Source of the DNA: Halovivax gelatinilyticus
Lineage (GTDB): Archaea; Halobacteriota; Halobacteria; Halobacteriales; Natrialbaceae
Direction of reading: 5' to 3'
Assembly: GCF_024300625.1 (NCBI RefSeq)
Contig: NZ_CP101322.1
Coordinates: forward strand, 3,636,631-3,700,630
Length of the DNA stretch: 64,000 bases
Below are positions 17,735 through 25,658 of this stretch, piece after piece. The translations under genes and the position numbers were made by a program. The notes under the pieces were generated by a model that was given only the letters and a program-made list of their open reading frames with translations, did not search any database and had not been told where the DNA came from. The first letter of the stretch is position 1. Every line of letters begins with the position of its first letter.

Positions 17735-18300
17735 ACCCACATGATCACACCGCTAACACATCAACATGAGGGGCCACTAAACTCGCACACCCAGGCTCAA
17801 CACGAAAATAAGCGCATATAGAACTCGGGCATCAGGGTATGAGAGGCACAGATTTAGCGCCATGTGATCGCCGAGACGCGTTCGACGAGAGTCGTCAGTT
17901 TCTAAATCGAGACGACCGTTGCAGTCGAAAAGTCGTAATTCGGCCAACAATATTATCGCCCTCTGTATGCTCTCGTGATGTGCGGGTACAACGTCTGTTG
18001 TTGCCACCTAAACTCAATAGCCCGTTGTGCCCGTTTCGGTCACCTTCCGAAACGGACTTACTGCAACTGTTCTAAGTATAGACAGGAGAGGACTGCATTG
18101 CCATACCAACACACACCATCACCAACCCGTTTCGCTTATTTCCGTAATCCCCCAAATCGATAAGTAGAAGGCCTGCATTGGCTTGATTGGCAGGTATACC
18201 ACTTCAGATCATCGTCATAGCCAAATGACAATCCACCACACCTGCCATACCACCCGATCGGTGACAACGGGTCCTCCTGTTCCACCGGTCCACTGCCATC
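17735..18300. other. 566-base region without a recognisable gene
   Basis: Only short frames with mixed codon use occur here. A 64-residue frame on the minus strand (18136-18330) has scattered Cys residues (YGRCGGL, YTCQSSQC) that could be a decayed zinc-ribbon, but it is not convincing. The region borders a broken gene and is probably decayed accessory DNA. Confidence 0.4.
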
Positions 18301-18727
18301 ACTTTTCAGCAATCGGAAACAGTCCTGCAAGCCGAAATTGAAGCCTTCCTCAGGGAACTGGTTTGAGTAACGGGAACGAAGATCATCTGAACCGGAAACA
18401 AGTCGTCAAACACGAGCTCACCGAGCGGTTTCTTTAGTAGCACGACGACATCAAAACACTTCGCGACGATATTCTTCGTCACAACGGAGCACCAAGCGGG
18501 CTGATTGCCGTTCAAGACCGAGGCCCCAAAGGGACAAAATTCGAGAAAGCGTATCCCAATGGGAATGTCGGAGGCGAAATCCAATCGCTGGAACTCGACA
18601 AACGGGGTTCTTCAACCAGAGAAGAACGCTCGCCGAAGGAGACGTGACTGACTGGTTCGAAGGTCACATCGACAAGTTCGGCAGGATCAGCCACAATCTC
18701 CTCAAAGAGTTCGGAATCAAAGGGTGA
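18301..18727 (+). pseudogene. multiply frameshifted gene of unknown family
   Basis: Successive plus-strand frames read as one decayed protein. The order is VLQAEIEAFLRELV, stop; then GNEDHLNRKQVVKHELTERF, stop; then a long acidic-basic segment with LRDDILRHNGAPSGLIAVQD; then after another shift TDWFEGHIDKFGRISHNLLK and a final stop at 18725-18727. At least three frame changes separate them. Each piece has protein-like composition while the other frames do not. The family is not recognised. It immediately precedes the repeat end at 18791. Confidence 0.55.
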
Positions 18728-18790
18728 GCCGTCAGATCCGAATCGATTGGCCCAGCCCAAACCCTTAATTTGTGATGTTTCTCCACTTCA

Positions 18791-18862
18791 GTGCTGAATA
18801 CAGGGCGCGAGTGTTGCATGATTGCCCGGTCATTTGAGACTGCTGTGATCGGTTAGTGGAGG
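18791..18862. repeat. left terminal repeat of a third element (C)
   Basis: GTGCTGAATACAGGGCGCGA (18791-18810) differs at one base from the copy at 15047. Similarity continues through GATCGGTTAGTGG, matching GATCGGTCAGCACGG at about 25204. The outer GGC-TGTTGAAA block of the other two copies is missing. The likely right partner is 20115-20154, enclosing the lipoprotein gene. Confidence 0.5.
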
Positions 18863-18987
18863 ATGGGCTGTTACCGAACGGGTATCGATCTGATCGAACT
18901 ATGTCAAATGTCGCTTCAATTAAAACCCGGAAAGTAGCATACGTTTGCGGCGACAATTTTGAACATACAACTATTCGATCCGAACGG

Positions 18988-19761
18988 TCACTCACCGCCG
19001 TCGAGACCGGCGTTCCATCCGTCCTGCAATCGGGCTCCCAACTCAAAAGGGCCATCGAGTGAATACCCTGCGTCTTTGCCGCGGTCGTCTGTGACGAATT
19101 CACCTCGTGCTGTAACTACTCCCGACCGGTCGACGCGGACGAACGATTCGTCCATGTGCGTCGTCAGACCGATTCCACTACTCTCACTGTGACTACCGTC
19201 TGCAAGTAGGCCGTACCGTACCTCGCCGACGGGGGTAGCGTTCGGATCGACGAGTGCCATCTGCTCGAACACCCGGTAGGTCTGTCTTTCCCTTTGTATC
19301 CCGAGTCGCCGACGGAGCGGTTGCACGGACAACTCGTCGCCAATCATTGCAATGCTGAGTTCAAAGAACGTCGGTGGTGCGCGCGGTTCGCCGGGTGGTT
19401 GAATTTCGCCCGCGAACCCAGACGCGGACAGTTCGTACGTCTCACCGCCAATGCTGAGGACGGCTTCTCCTCGATTGTCAGGGACGGCTACGTCCGCGTG
19501 TTCCGTTGCCCACCCTTCGGACGGATCGATGTTCAGTTCGATTGGATCTACGTCGTTGTCTCCGTCAAACTGTTCGTCCCCAGTATGGCTACTGTTCTCC
19601 TCGTCGTCGGTGTCTCCGTCAAACTGTTCGTCCCCTGAACGGCCACTGTTCTCATCGTCGTCGGTGTCTCCGTCGTCACCTCCCGTACAACCTGAAATAC
19701 TTGCAAGAGAAGCGCTGGTACAGAGTGCGAGCCACTGCCGTCGGCGAAGTTTCGGACGCAT
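18988..19761 (-). CDS. Tat-exported lipoprotein with acidic repeats
   Basis: The protein has 257 residues. The N-terminus is MRPKLRRRQWLALCTSAS, with a basic RRR segment, a hydrophobic core and the lipobox SISGC (Cys 25). It should be exported, probably by Tat as is usual in haloarchaea, and lipid-anchored. Residues about 27-70 are an acidic linker with a repeated G(D)EQFDGDTDDEENS unit. The rest is a beta-rich domain with no recognised family. It is the only gene between repeats C (18791) and D (20115). DNA repeats in the linker may change copy number by slippage. Confidence 0.7.
   Translation of the reverse strand: MRPKLRRRQWLALCTSASLASISGCTGGDDGDTDDDENSGRSGDEQFDGDTDDEENSSHTGDEQFDGDNDVDPIELNIDPSEGWATEHADVAVPDNRGEAVLSIGGETYELSASGFAGEIQPPGEPRAPPTFFELSIAMIGDELSVQPLRRRLGIQRERQTYRVFEQMALVDPNATPVGEVRYGLLADGSHSESSGIGLTTHMDESFVRVDRSGVVTARGEFVTDDRGKDAGYSLDGPFELGARLQDGWNAGLDGGE
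19555..19675 (-). repeat. tandem repeat in the lipoprotein linker
   Basis: A unit of about 66 bases containing GTCTCCGTCAAACTGTTCGT appears twice, with a partial third copy. It encodes the repeated acidic GDEQFDGD(T/N)D motif just after the lipid anchor. Confidence 0.6.
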
Positions 19762-20332
19762 GTGGTATCTATGCTAAACATATATGCATATATAAACAAT
19801 TCTTTTTTTGTTTATTCCTGGATGCACGCAGATTTTTCAAAGTACGGTGAACTATTCCTGTCTCAAAGAACGAGCAACGGTAGCGACGAGGTCGACTTGA
19901 ATGTAGCCTGAGAAGTCGATTTGATGGGGTATCGAGTTGTTCTTGAAAAACCGGTCATTGGTTGTAGATATCTGCGCATCAAGTCTCAAGCTGTGCCACA
20001 TTCGTATCCTGTAGCTTGGACGGTAGCGAGAACAGTATTGAAACTGATAGACTGTCTACCGGTCTCTTCACACAGCTACAATGTAGCTAATCCACCAGGA
20101 CAGGAGTGGAATTAACGAACGACGAGTGCTGCATCCATTCTCTGAATGCAGCACGCCACATCTGGCAGAAATTAGAGAGGAGGCAACGTGCCGCATTATA
20201 TTCGGTCCCCATACTGACCAACGCGGATTCAAGATCATCTTCACGTGATAGTCAGGGTTATTGAGCCGATGGCAGAGATGACACTACTCCCACTCAACGT
20301 CATTATTCTACCGCGGTTGCTAGATACAGAAG
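19762..20332. other. intergenic region carrying repeat D, otherwise featureless
   Basis: An AT-rich start contains the promoter region of the lipoprotein, including TATGCATATATAA near 19780-19796. After it I see no gene of convincing codon use. Repeat D (20115-20154) is the only structure. Confidence 0.4.
20115..20154. repeat. right-end hairpin repeat (D)
   Basis: A perfect 9-bp inverted repeat, GTGCTGCAT (20126-20134) and ATGCAGCAC (20146-20154), encloses an 11-base loop. The sequence and flanks (ACGACGAGTGCTGCAT, and CTGGCAG after it) match the right end near 25541-25590. It probably pairs with repeat C. Confidence 0.55.
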
Positions 20333-20743
20333 TTATTCCTCGACGGAACTGCCGTACATCGCTGGAAACTCTTGTTCTCCCTGGATGAGTTCGTCGATCC
20401 CCTCTGTGAGCGCAACTTCTCCGAGAATAGTCGCTCGGAAATATGTGCGCACCGCCGTGTCACCTTTGTCCGTCTGTTTGCGTCGCTGAATGAGGCCAGC
20501 ATCAAGGAGTCGGTCCAACTGGTCACCGAGCGTGTTGGGGTCCGTTGAAAGTGTCTCAGCGAGATCTGACACGTTCATATCCCCGGTGTGAACGAGACGG
20601 TACAGGATTTCGTACCGCGTGCGGTCTCCGATCGCAGCGTACATTTCTATATACTCGTCGAGATCCAGTACGCTATTCGGTGGGAGCTGATCGGCTGGGT
20701 CGGCGGGGCGGTCTTCCAACCTCCGCGGGCGATCCGGCGACAT
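20333..20743 (-). CDS. winged helix-turn-helix regulator, ArsR-like
   Basis: The protein has 136 residues. The front 25 are Pro/Asp-rich, then an ArsR-type wHTH: YAAIGDRTRYEILYRLVHTG, MNVSDLAETLSTDPNTLGDQL (recognition region) and LLDAGLIQRRKQ (wing). No Cys metal site of classical ArsR proteins is seen. Probably a DNA-binding regulator of an accessory function; the target is unknown. The wing is followed by a helical tail that could dimerise. It lies alone, with 628 empty bases upstream of it. Confidence 0.7.
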   Translation of the reverse strand: MSPDRPRRLEDRPADPADQLPPNSVLDLDEYIEMYAAIGDRTRYEILYRLVHTGDMNVSDLAETLSTDPNTLGDQLDRLLDAGLIQRRKQTDKGDTAVRTYFRATILGEVALTEGIDELIQGEQEFPAMYGSSVEE

Positions 20744-21371
20744 ACGTTGGTCTACAGGGACGAGGGAGATATGAGTTGTCGACAGAGACAGATTCTAAGA
20801 GTAGTAGATAATCGCACGATTATATTATTCAAAATTTGCGTATAACTTGTATTCGGTACGAATTGCTTATTGACCACTGAGGTTCCCGTCAATCTGTGTA
20901 TCTCTCCGAAGGGAGCTGTCCAATTGAGCATCCCCTCAACGGGAGTTCATCCGTTACGTCCCTAATTCAGCCGATCGTGTGAAAAATGGTGTCTGAACCG
21001 TCTGAGCCAAGGAAAAAGTTGACCGGATTTCCCCGCCAGATTCGGTGTAATCGATCGATTCGCATTGCGACCGTCTCAACCCACTATTCAATGTTATTTC
21101 GCTCACCGAAGTCGAGATGACTTCGACTTCCAACGCACCGAACAGTAAGATAGACGCCAAAGTCGGTCAGTAACCCTCGTTTCATCTAGTTCCTATTTCC
21201 ACCCAGTTTGTACGGGTGCCACCAAAATAAATACGAATCGCTACCGATCATATTAATTATATTCCCAGTAAATTATTTATAGGCATAGAGAAGTACTTGA
21301 TGATCCCGTAGATTGCTGATAGCAAAGTTACGGGTACAATCTACGACCATCTCAACTATAAAGTGGACAAA
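20744..21371. other. 628-base region without a recognisable gene
   Basis: I see only decayed frames. The longest, on the minus strand at 20954-21160, lacks haloarchaeal composition. AT-rich tracts near 20810-20840 and 21215-21290 may hold promoters or terminators of the two flanking minus-strand genes. Confidence 0.4.
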
Positions 21372-22667
21372 TTAAACACCACCATCGTACCAACCAGGTT
21401 TTGCTCCTAACTGATTCATCGCTTCTTCAATGTCAGTAACTCCGGTTAAGACACCAGGGATCGCGCCTTCGTCCTGAACGTAGACAAAGTACCCGTTGAA
21501 GGGATTCACCTCCGGTGCAGTATCTGACCCGATGTAGTGATACGACGTTCCAATTTGCCTTTGGAAACTTTGTACATCATGAGTGAATATCGAATCGCCT
21601 GGACCCGAGTATCGATCAAGGATCAACGACGATTCAGCCGTCCCTGCCTGATACACCAAGTTAGCATCGTTAAAAGCAATTCCAGACATGAATTCCCACC
21701 TTTCTGAGACGGAAAAGTCACCAGGAGCAACCGTCGACTCAGATTCAAATGGGAGCTCGACAGTTATCTCATCAGGGCCTTCGCCAGTCGTTACGAGAAT
21801 AATCGCTTGCAACGGTTCGGGCGACAGGTCAAAGTCGCTTCCAGTAATTTGTGACCAAGAATTCGACTCCCCATCAAATTCATACATCACACCTACACCG
21901 TCCATACCCTCCGTAATGAGATCTCGATACGTACCATCAACCTCACCAGGGATACCTACCGAATACACCTCACCAGTATTATCGAACGAAAACTCGAACG
22001 CAGGATCCGTATCTTGAACAACCACAGCGGAATCGGTCGCCGTCGTATCTTCAACCGAGAATTCAAACTCGTAATTCAACTGACCAACCGAGGACAAGTC
22101 CAAAACAAAGCTATCAGAACTATATAAATCCGGAATCATCACTTCATCTTCAGAGATCTCAACACCGGTAATCTCTCCAAAGATGGCTTCAACAGTATCA
22201 TCGTCAAAACTACTCACATCAGTCACAAGGTTGTACCCATGACGAGAGCTCTCAACGTAGACAGGATATTCATCCTCACCAGGCCAAACATCAACGTGAA
22301 GTGTCTGTTGGTGGATTGAAAATTCTTGAACCGATTCTCTCGAGGTAGCGTTATTTAGTTCCCAGCCCCCGCCTTCCTCTAGAATTCCGGAATCAAATTT
22401 TACCCCCCATGTATCCTCAGACACCTCGGTGGGTTCCAATTGCCAGTATAACGCACCATCGTTCATGATTTCATAAATATGACCCTCGTCAACACCGTCG
22501 GTTATGATTATTTCTTCCCCGAGCCAATAACTTTCATAACTAGAGTCAGTATCCGATTCAGCAACTGAAGACGAAATTGCACCCAAGCCAATGAGAGCCA
22601 GAAAAGTCGCTAACAAGCAAGCAAAAATCAGTACACGAACGACATCTCGATCTGAGCAACCCGCCAT
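21372..22667 (-). CDS. exported surface protein of unknown family
   Basis: The protein has 431 residues from the ATG at 22667. It starts MAGCSDRDVVRVLIFACLLA and continues as one hydrophobic segment ending near ISSSVAES, a signal peptide or membrane anchor. The mature part is acidic and rich in Ser, Thr and Tyr, with beta-strand-like stretches and few Cys. The C-terminal region (GYFVYVQDEGA, AMNQLGAKPGWYDG) resembles ends of haloarchaeal surface proteins but I cannot name a domain. It lacks a PGF-CTERM. The DNA is less GC-rich than the core. Probably a secreted or cell-surface accessory protein. Confidence 0.6.
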   Translation of the reverse strand: MAGCSDRDVVRVLIFACLLATFLALIGLGAISSSVAESDTDSSYESYWLGEEIIITDGVDEGHIYEIMNDGALYWQLEPTEVSEDTWGVKFDSGILEEGGGWELNNATSRESVQEFSIHQQTLHVDVWPGEDEYPVYVESSRHGYNLVTDVSSFDDDTVEAIFGEITGVEISEDEVMIPDLYSSDSFVLDLSSVGQLNYEFEFSVEDTTATDSAVVVQDTDPAFEFSFDNTGEVYSVGIPGEVDGTYRDLITEGMDGVGVMYEFDGESNSWSQITGSDFDLSPEPLQAIILVTTGEGPDEITVELPFESESTVAPGDFSVSERWEFMSGIAFNDANLVYQAGTAESSLILDRYSGPGDSIFTHDVQSFQRQIGTSYHYIGSDTAPEVNPFNGYFVYVQDEGAIPGVLTGVTDIEEAMNQLGAKPGWYDGGV

Positions 22668-22865
22668 ACGCCAAGCATGTTTTTCACCCAACAAATGACT
22701 TCGGGCCAATACAACCGATACGAACCCAACAAAATCATCAGAGAAACAAAGGCTACCCAATTAAATCTTCACAGTTCCTAACTCATATCACACCCCTTCT
22801 GAGAGACGTCTGAACGGTAGCACTACATCCCCGCCAATATGTATTGACAAGTGAGTACACGTCAT

Positions 22866-22875
22866 AACATATATG
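22866..22875 (+). promoter_or_regulatory. TATA-like box of the toxin-antitoxin pair
   Basis: AACATATATG lies about 28 bases before the ATG at 22900, the second in-frame start. This spacing favours 22900 over 22873. Confidence 0.45.
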
Positions 22876-22899
22876 GCCCTCCCCGTCGAACGTCAATGT

Positions 22900-23226
22900 A
22901 TGAGCGGATCAAGCTACGACAAGACGATTCAGTTCCGTGCCGGAGCCGAGAAAGAGGCCGCGGAACTCCTCGATGAGATTCACATCGGTGGCGTCAACGT
23001 GAGCGAACTCGCCCGCGTCGGCCTGGTCGAAATGCTTCGACAATCATTAGATGAACAAGACAAGATTGCGGTGTACGAACGATACAGTCGTGGTGAGATC
23101 GGTGAGGACGTGGCTCGAGTCCTCCTCGGTGAGAAACTCGATAGGATGGAAGAAGAGAAAGAGTCGTTCGAGGCGGCTATGGAGCGAGACACGTCTGAAT
23201 TCCTGACGGGAAGCGATGGCGAGTGA
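22900..23226 (+). CDS. antitoxin-like protein
   Basis: The protein has 108 residues from the ATG at 22900. After a short beta-like start (YDKTIQFRAGAEKEAAELLD) comes a helix-turn-helix-like part, VNVSELARVGLVEMLRQSL. This is the layout of ribbon-helix-helix antitoxins. The C-terminal half is a charged helix (KLDRMEEEKESFEAAMERD) that could wrap the toxin. Its end overlaps the next gene by 11 bases, as in toxin-antitoxin operons. The family is inferred from size, overlap and the partner. Confidence 0.6.
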   Translation: MSGSSYDKTIQFRAGAEKEAAELLDEIHIGGVNVSELARVGLVEMLRQSLDEQDKIAVYERYSRGEIGEDVARVLLGEKLDRMEEEKESFEAAMERDTSEFLTGSDGE

Positions 23227-23830
23227 GGCTCGCTATCCGATACTGGCTGATACGAGTTCCTTGGTCGCGGTTGCGAATACCACGCAGTGGGAACTGCTGA
23301 AAGACGCGATCAACCTCACAACGACAAACGTCTGCAAGCACGAACTTCAAAACCACGTTAGCTCGAACAAATATCCGCCTGAAGGGAGCCGTGAGCATTA
23401 CTTGAAGCAAGGAAGCCAACGTGTTCTTAAACATCTAGACGAGGATTCGTCGCCGTGGTCGTGCGTAACTGTCGTTCCCCGCCCGCATGGACCAGACGCA
23501 GGCGAGCAATCGCTCAAGCAAGAACTTTATGAGCAAGCTTCTTCGTATCAGATCGTAACGATTCTTGACTCAGCTGCGAGACGGTCAATCCGGCGTCTCA
23601 TTGACAATGACGCGTACGACATTGACGTTGTCGGACCACCGTATCTCCTCTACATCCTCCTTGACAACGACCTCATCTCAAAGCCAGAATTCTGCGAGGC
23701 AACCGTGGAGATGATTCGAACAGAAGGGTGGACCGGATACGAGGTTGTGAAGAACGCGTGGACTAGTATCCCCGTCGATTGTTCCGAAATCCTTGACGGC
23801 GAATATGATGATGCTCTTCCACCAAACTAA
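23216..23830 (+). CDS. PIN-like toxin
   Basis: The protein has 204 residues. LADTSSLVAVANTTQWELL at about 10-28 gives the first Asp of a PIN site. CKHELQNHV at about 41 supplies the Glu, and acidic residues in DSAARRSIRRLIDNDAYDID (about 122-141) may complete it. The order of acids is that of PIN domains, though it is longer and more diverged than VapC. Such toxins cut RNA and are held by the upstream antitoxin. Overlap with that gene supports one operon. Identity as a PIN protein is an inference from motif order. Confidence 0.6.
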   Translation: MASEARYPILADTSSLVAVANTTQWELLKDAINLTTTNVCKHELQNHVSSNKYPPEGSREHYLKQGSQRVLKHLDEDSSPWSCVTVVPRPHGPDAGEQSLKQELYEQASSYQIVTILDSAARRSIRRLIDNDAYDIDVVGPPYLLYILLDNDLISKPEFCEATVEMIRTEGWTGYEVVKNAWTSIPVDCSEILDGEYDDALPPN

Positions 23831-24049
23831 TACGACAAATCGTGCCCATCTGATCAGTACAGGTCGCGAACATAACACGGCGAGTATGCCAGTATAGTGA
23901 GCTTTAGGTTGGTAGTATCGAGCAAATAGATTCAACTACGTTTGGTATTGAAAAACTCACTTAACTAACCCTCAAATCCGCGGAGACTTTTTGAAATCGG
24001 TTTACTGCTGATTTCCTCAGCGGGAGAACGGCACCAAACCCATCGATAT

Positions 24050-24060
24050 GTTTATATTAT
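24050..24060 (+). promoter_or_regulatory. TATA-like box of the lipoprotein gene at 24081
   Basis: TTTATATTATA is centred about 25 bases before the paired ATGs at 24078 and 24081, fitting a leaderless start. Confidence 0.5.
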
Positions 24061-24080
24061 ACGACCATTCACTCGTCATG

Positions 24081-24878
24081 ATGCGACGTAGAACACTTCT
24101 CGGCACCGTCGGCGCGGCGATACCCGTTACCGTCGCCGGCTGTACAGGTAGCGGTGACGATTCTGCTGATCAGCCAACTAATGGCGACGACGCCGGTTCG
24201 GAGCCGGGTGACGATGTAGACGAGAGCAGTACCGGCGATGACACCGATCCAGGTGAAGATCTGCCTGGTGAAGGAGAACTCACGACGCTCGAATCGATCA
24301 CGACGGTCGACGACCGGTACGATCCCGATTCACACTCGTTCTCTGGAAGCGGTGGCGAGACAACCGACTACTTCGACCTTCGGGATTCGATCACGGTATT
24401 CATCGCCGAACACGACGGACAGGATCAATTCGGTCCACTGTTGATCGACGAGACGGGCCTGCGAGAGTTCCGACCGATCTTAGAACACGATCCGTTCGAA
24501 GGGGCCGCGGCTATCGGTACGCCCACGGACACCTACTACCTCGACATCGTCGCCGATGGCGACTGGTCGCTCGAACTCGCCCAGCCGGAGTCACCCGCCG
24601 ACGCGATTCACCAGCTACCCGTCGAGGTACACGGCGAGGGCTACGACGTCGTTGGTCCCGTCCAGATCACCGGCACCGCGACGGTGCGGGGCCAACACGA
24701 AGACGAAGGTGCCTTCGGTGTCGAGATCCTCGACGAAGAAGGGCGAGGCGAACACGGTCAACTCGTCCCGGTCTTTAACGAATTGGGTCCGTTCGACGGA
24801 GAGGAACACATCGAGATCGACGCCGTCTGCTGGATTCACGTCCAGGCCGACAGTTCGTGGACGATCGAGATCGAGTGA
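24081..24878 (+). CDS. Tat-exported lipoprotein
   Basis: The protein has 265 residues from the ATG at 24081 (an ATG at 24078 adds one Met). MRRRTLLGTVGAAIPVTVAG and the following Cys 21 are a Tat signal with a lipobox. Residues about 22-70 are an acidic low-complexity linker typical of haloarchaeal lipoproteins. The rest has repeating beta strands: a FSGSGGETTDYFDLRDS start, then paired ITVFIAEHDG and AVCWIHVQADSSWTIEIE blocks that look like two copies of a similar beta-sandwich. Role unknown; probably a surface-anchored binding protein. Confidence 0.7.
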   Translation: MRRRTLLGTVGAAIPVTVAGCTGSGDDSADQPTNGDDAGSEPGDDVDESSTGDDTDPGEDLPGEGELTTLESITTVDDRYDPDSHSFSGSGGETTDYFDLRDSITVFIAEHDGQDQFGPLLIDETGLREFRPILEHDPFEGAAAIGTPTDTYYLDIVADGDWSLELAQPESPADAIHQLPVEVHGEGYDVVGPVQITGTATVRGQHEDEGAFGVEILDEEGRGEHGQLVPVFNELGPFDGEEHIEIDAVCWIHVQADSSWTIEIE

Positions 24879-25104
24879 ATTCGAAAATTAATCCCGGGAT
24901 ATTCCATCTCGACTGTGGTGGCTATCGGGCGTACGGTGAATGAGTGGCATTCACTCCAGTCATGCACTGTTTCGCCGACCGGTGCCGGTACCCTACAACC
25001 AGCCGACTTCACTTTCGGCTGCTGTAGTGTACCCGGCCGCGGATACCATGGTTCGTAGTGAACCACTGTTATCCATTACAGAATCTCGGTCGTCCATTAC
25101 AGTT

Positions 25105-25220
25105 GGCTTTGTTGAAACCCTTGGCTGGAGATCGGTTTCAACAGTCGTGCTAAATTCAGAGCGCGAATGTGCCACGAGATTTAGCTCGATCTGCAAGCGG
25201 GGTGATCGGTCAGCACGGGT
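25105..25220. repeat. left terminal repeat of element B
   Basis: It starts GGCTTTGTTGAAA and carries GTGCTAAATTCAGAGCGCGA at 25147-25166. It aligns with 15005-15120 along its length, with the same landmark spacing. Confidence 0.65.
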
Positions 25221-25271
25221 AATAAGGTCGAAAAGCCTTTAAGTATAAGTGAGCATATATTTCTCTTGTCA

Positions 25272-25469
25272 ATGGGGTTGTTTGAGACAGTCGCTATTAC
25301 GGACCTGAAATTTCGACTGATTGTCGGACCGGCCGCGGTCGTATTCGCCTTCAGTATGGTTGCTGGTGTCCATTTTTACGGTGAGGAACCCGGACTCATC
25401 ATAGGAATCGTAACCGGTTTCGGGCTTGCGGTCATGGTAGCGTACGGAATTGACAAAATTCTGCCATGA
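25272..25469 (+). CDS. small two-TM protein inside element B
   Basis: The protein has 65 residues from the ATG at 25272. A TTTAAGTATAA near 25237-25247 is placed for a leaderless start. Two hydrophobic stretches (LIVGPAAVVFAFSMVAGVHF and LIIGIVTGFGLAVMVAYGID) are separated by a short acidic loop (YGEEPG). It is the only gene between the left repeat at 25105 and the right repeat at 25498. Function unknown. Confidence 0.55.
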   Translation: MGLFETVAITDLKFRLIVGPAAVVFAFSMVAGVHFYGEEPGLIIGIVTGFGLAVMVAYGIDKILP

Positions 25470-25497
25470 AATAGGTTATCAACACACTCGCGGTTCT

Positions 25498-25573
25498 ACT
25501 GAACGGCTAATTCATCGCTTTCATGTGAAACAAACGAAGTCGTCGTGCTGCATTCATGCTCTGTATTCAGTAA
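25498..25573. repeat. right terminal repeat of element B
   Basis: It begins ACTGAACGGCTAATTCATCG and continues with a GTGAAACAAACGAAG block, then GTGCTGCAT facing ATTCAGTAA. It aligns with 15756-15829. CTGGCAG a little further out is shared with repeat D. Confidence 0.65.
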
Positions 25574-25658
25574 GTCAGTTCTGGCAGATTCCGGGTGAAT
25601 TTCGAACTCTCGTACTACATCGTTCACCTATCGGTATCGAAGCCAGAATCCGCAATTG

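Noticed and set aside
18136..18330. Small minus-strand frame with Cys residues
   Set aside because: The Cys spacing is irregular and the frame has no haloarchaeal composition. It is likely chance in decayed DNA.
20954..21160. 68-residue minus-strand frame
   Set aside because: No conserved look, no promoter spacing, and composition unlike the neighbours.
15005..25573. Assigning the repeat ends to a named IS family (IS5, IS6 or IS200/IS605)
   Set aside because: The ends look familiar for haloarchaeal IS elements, but without a transposase or a database comparison the family cannot be fixed.
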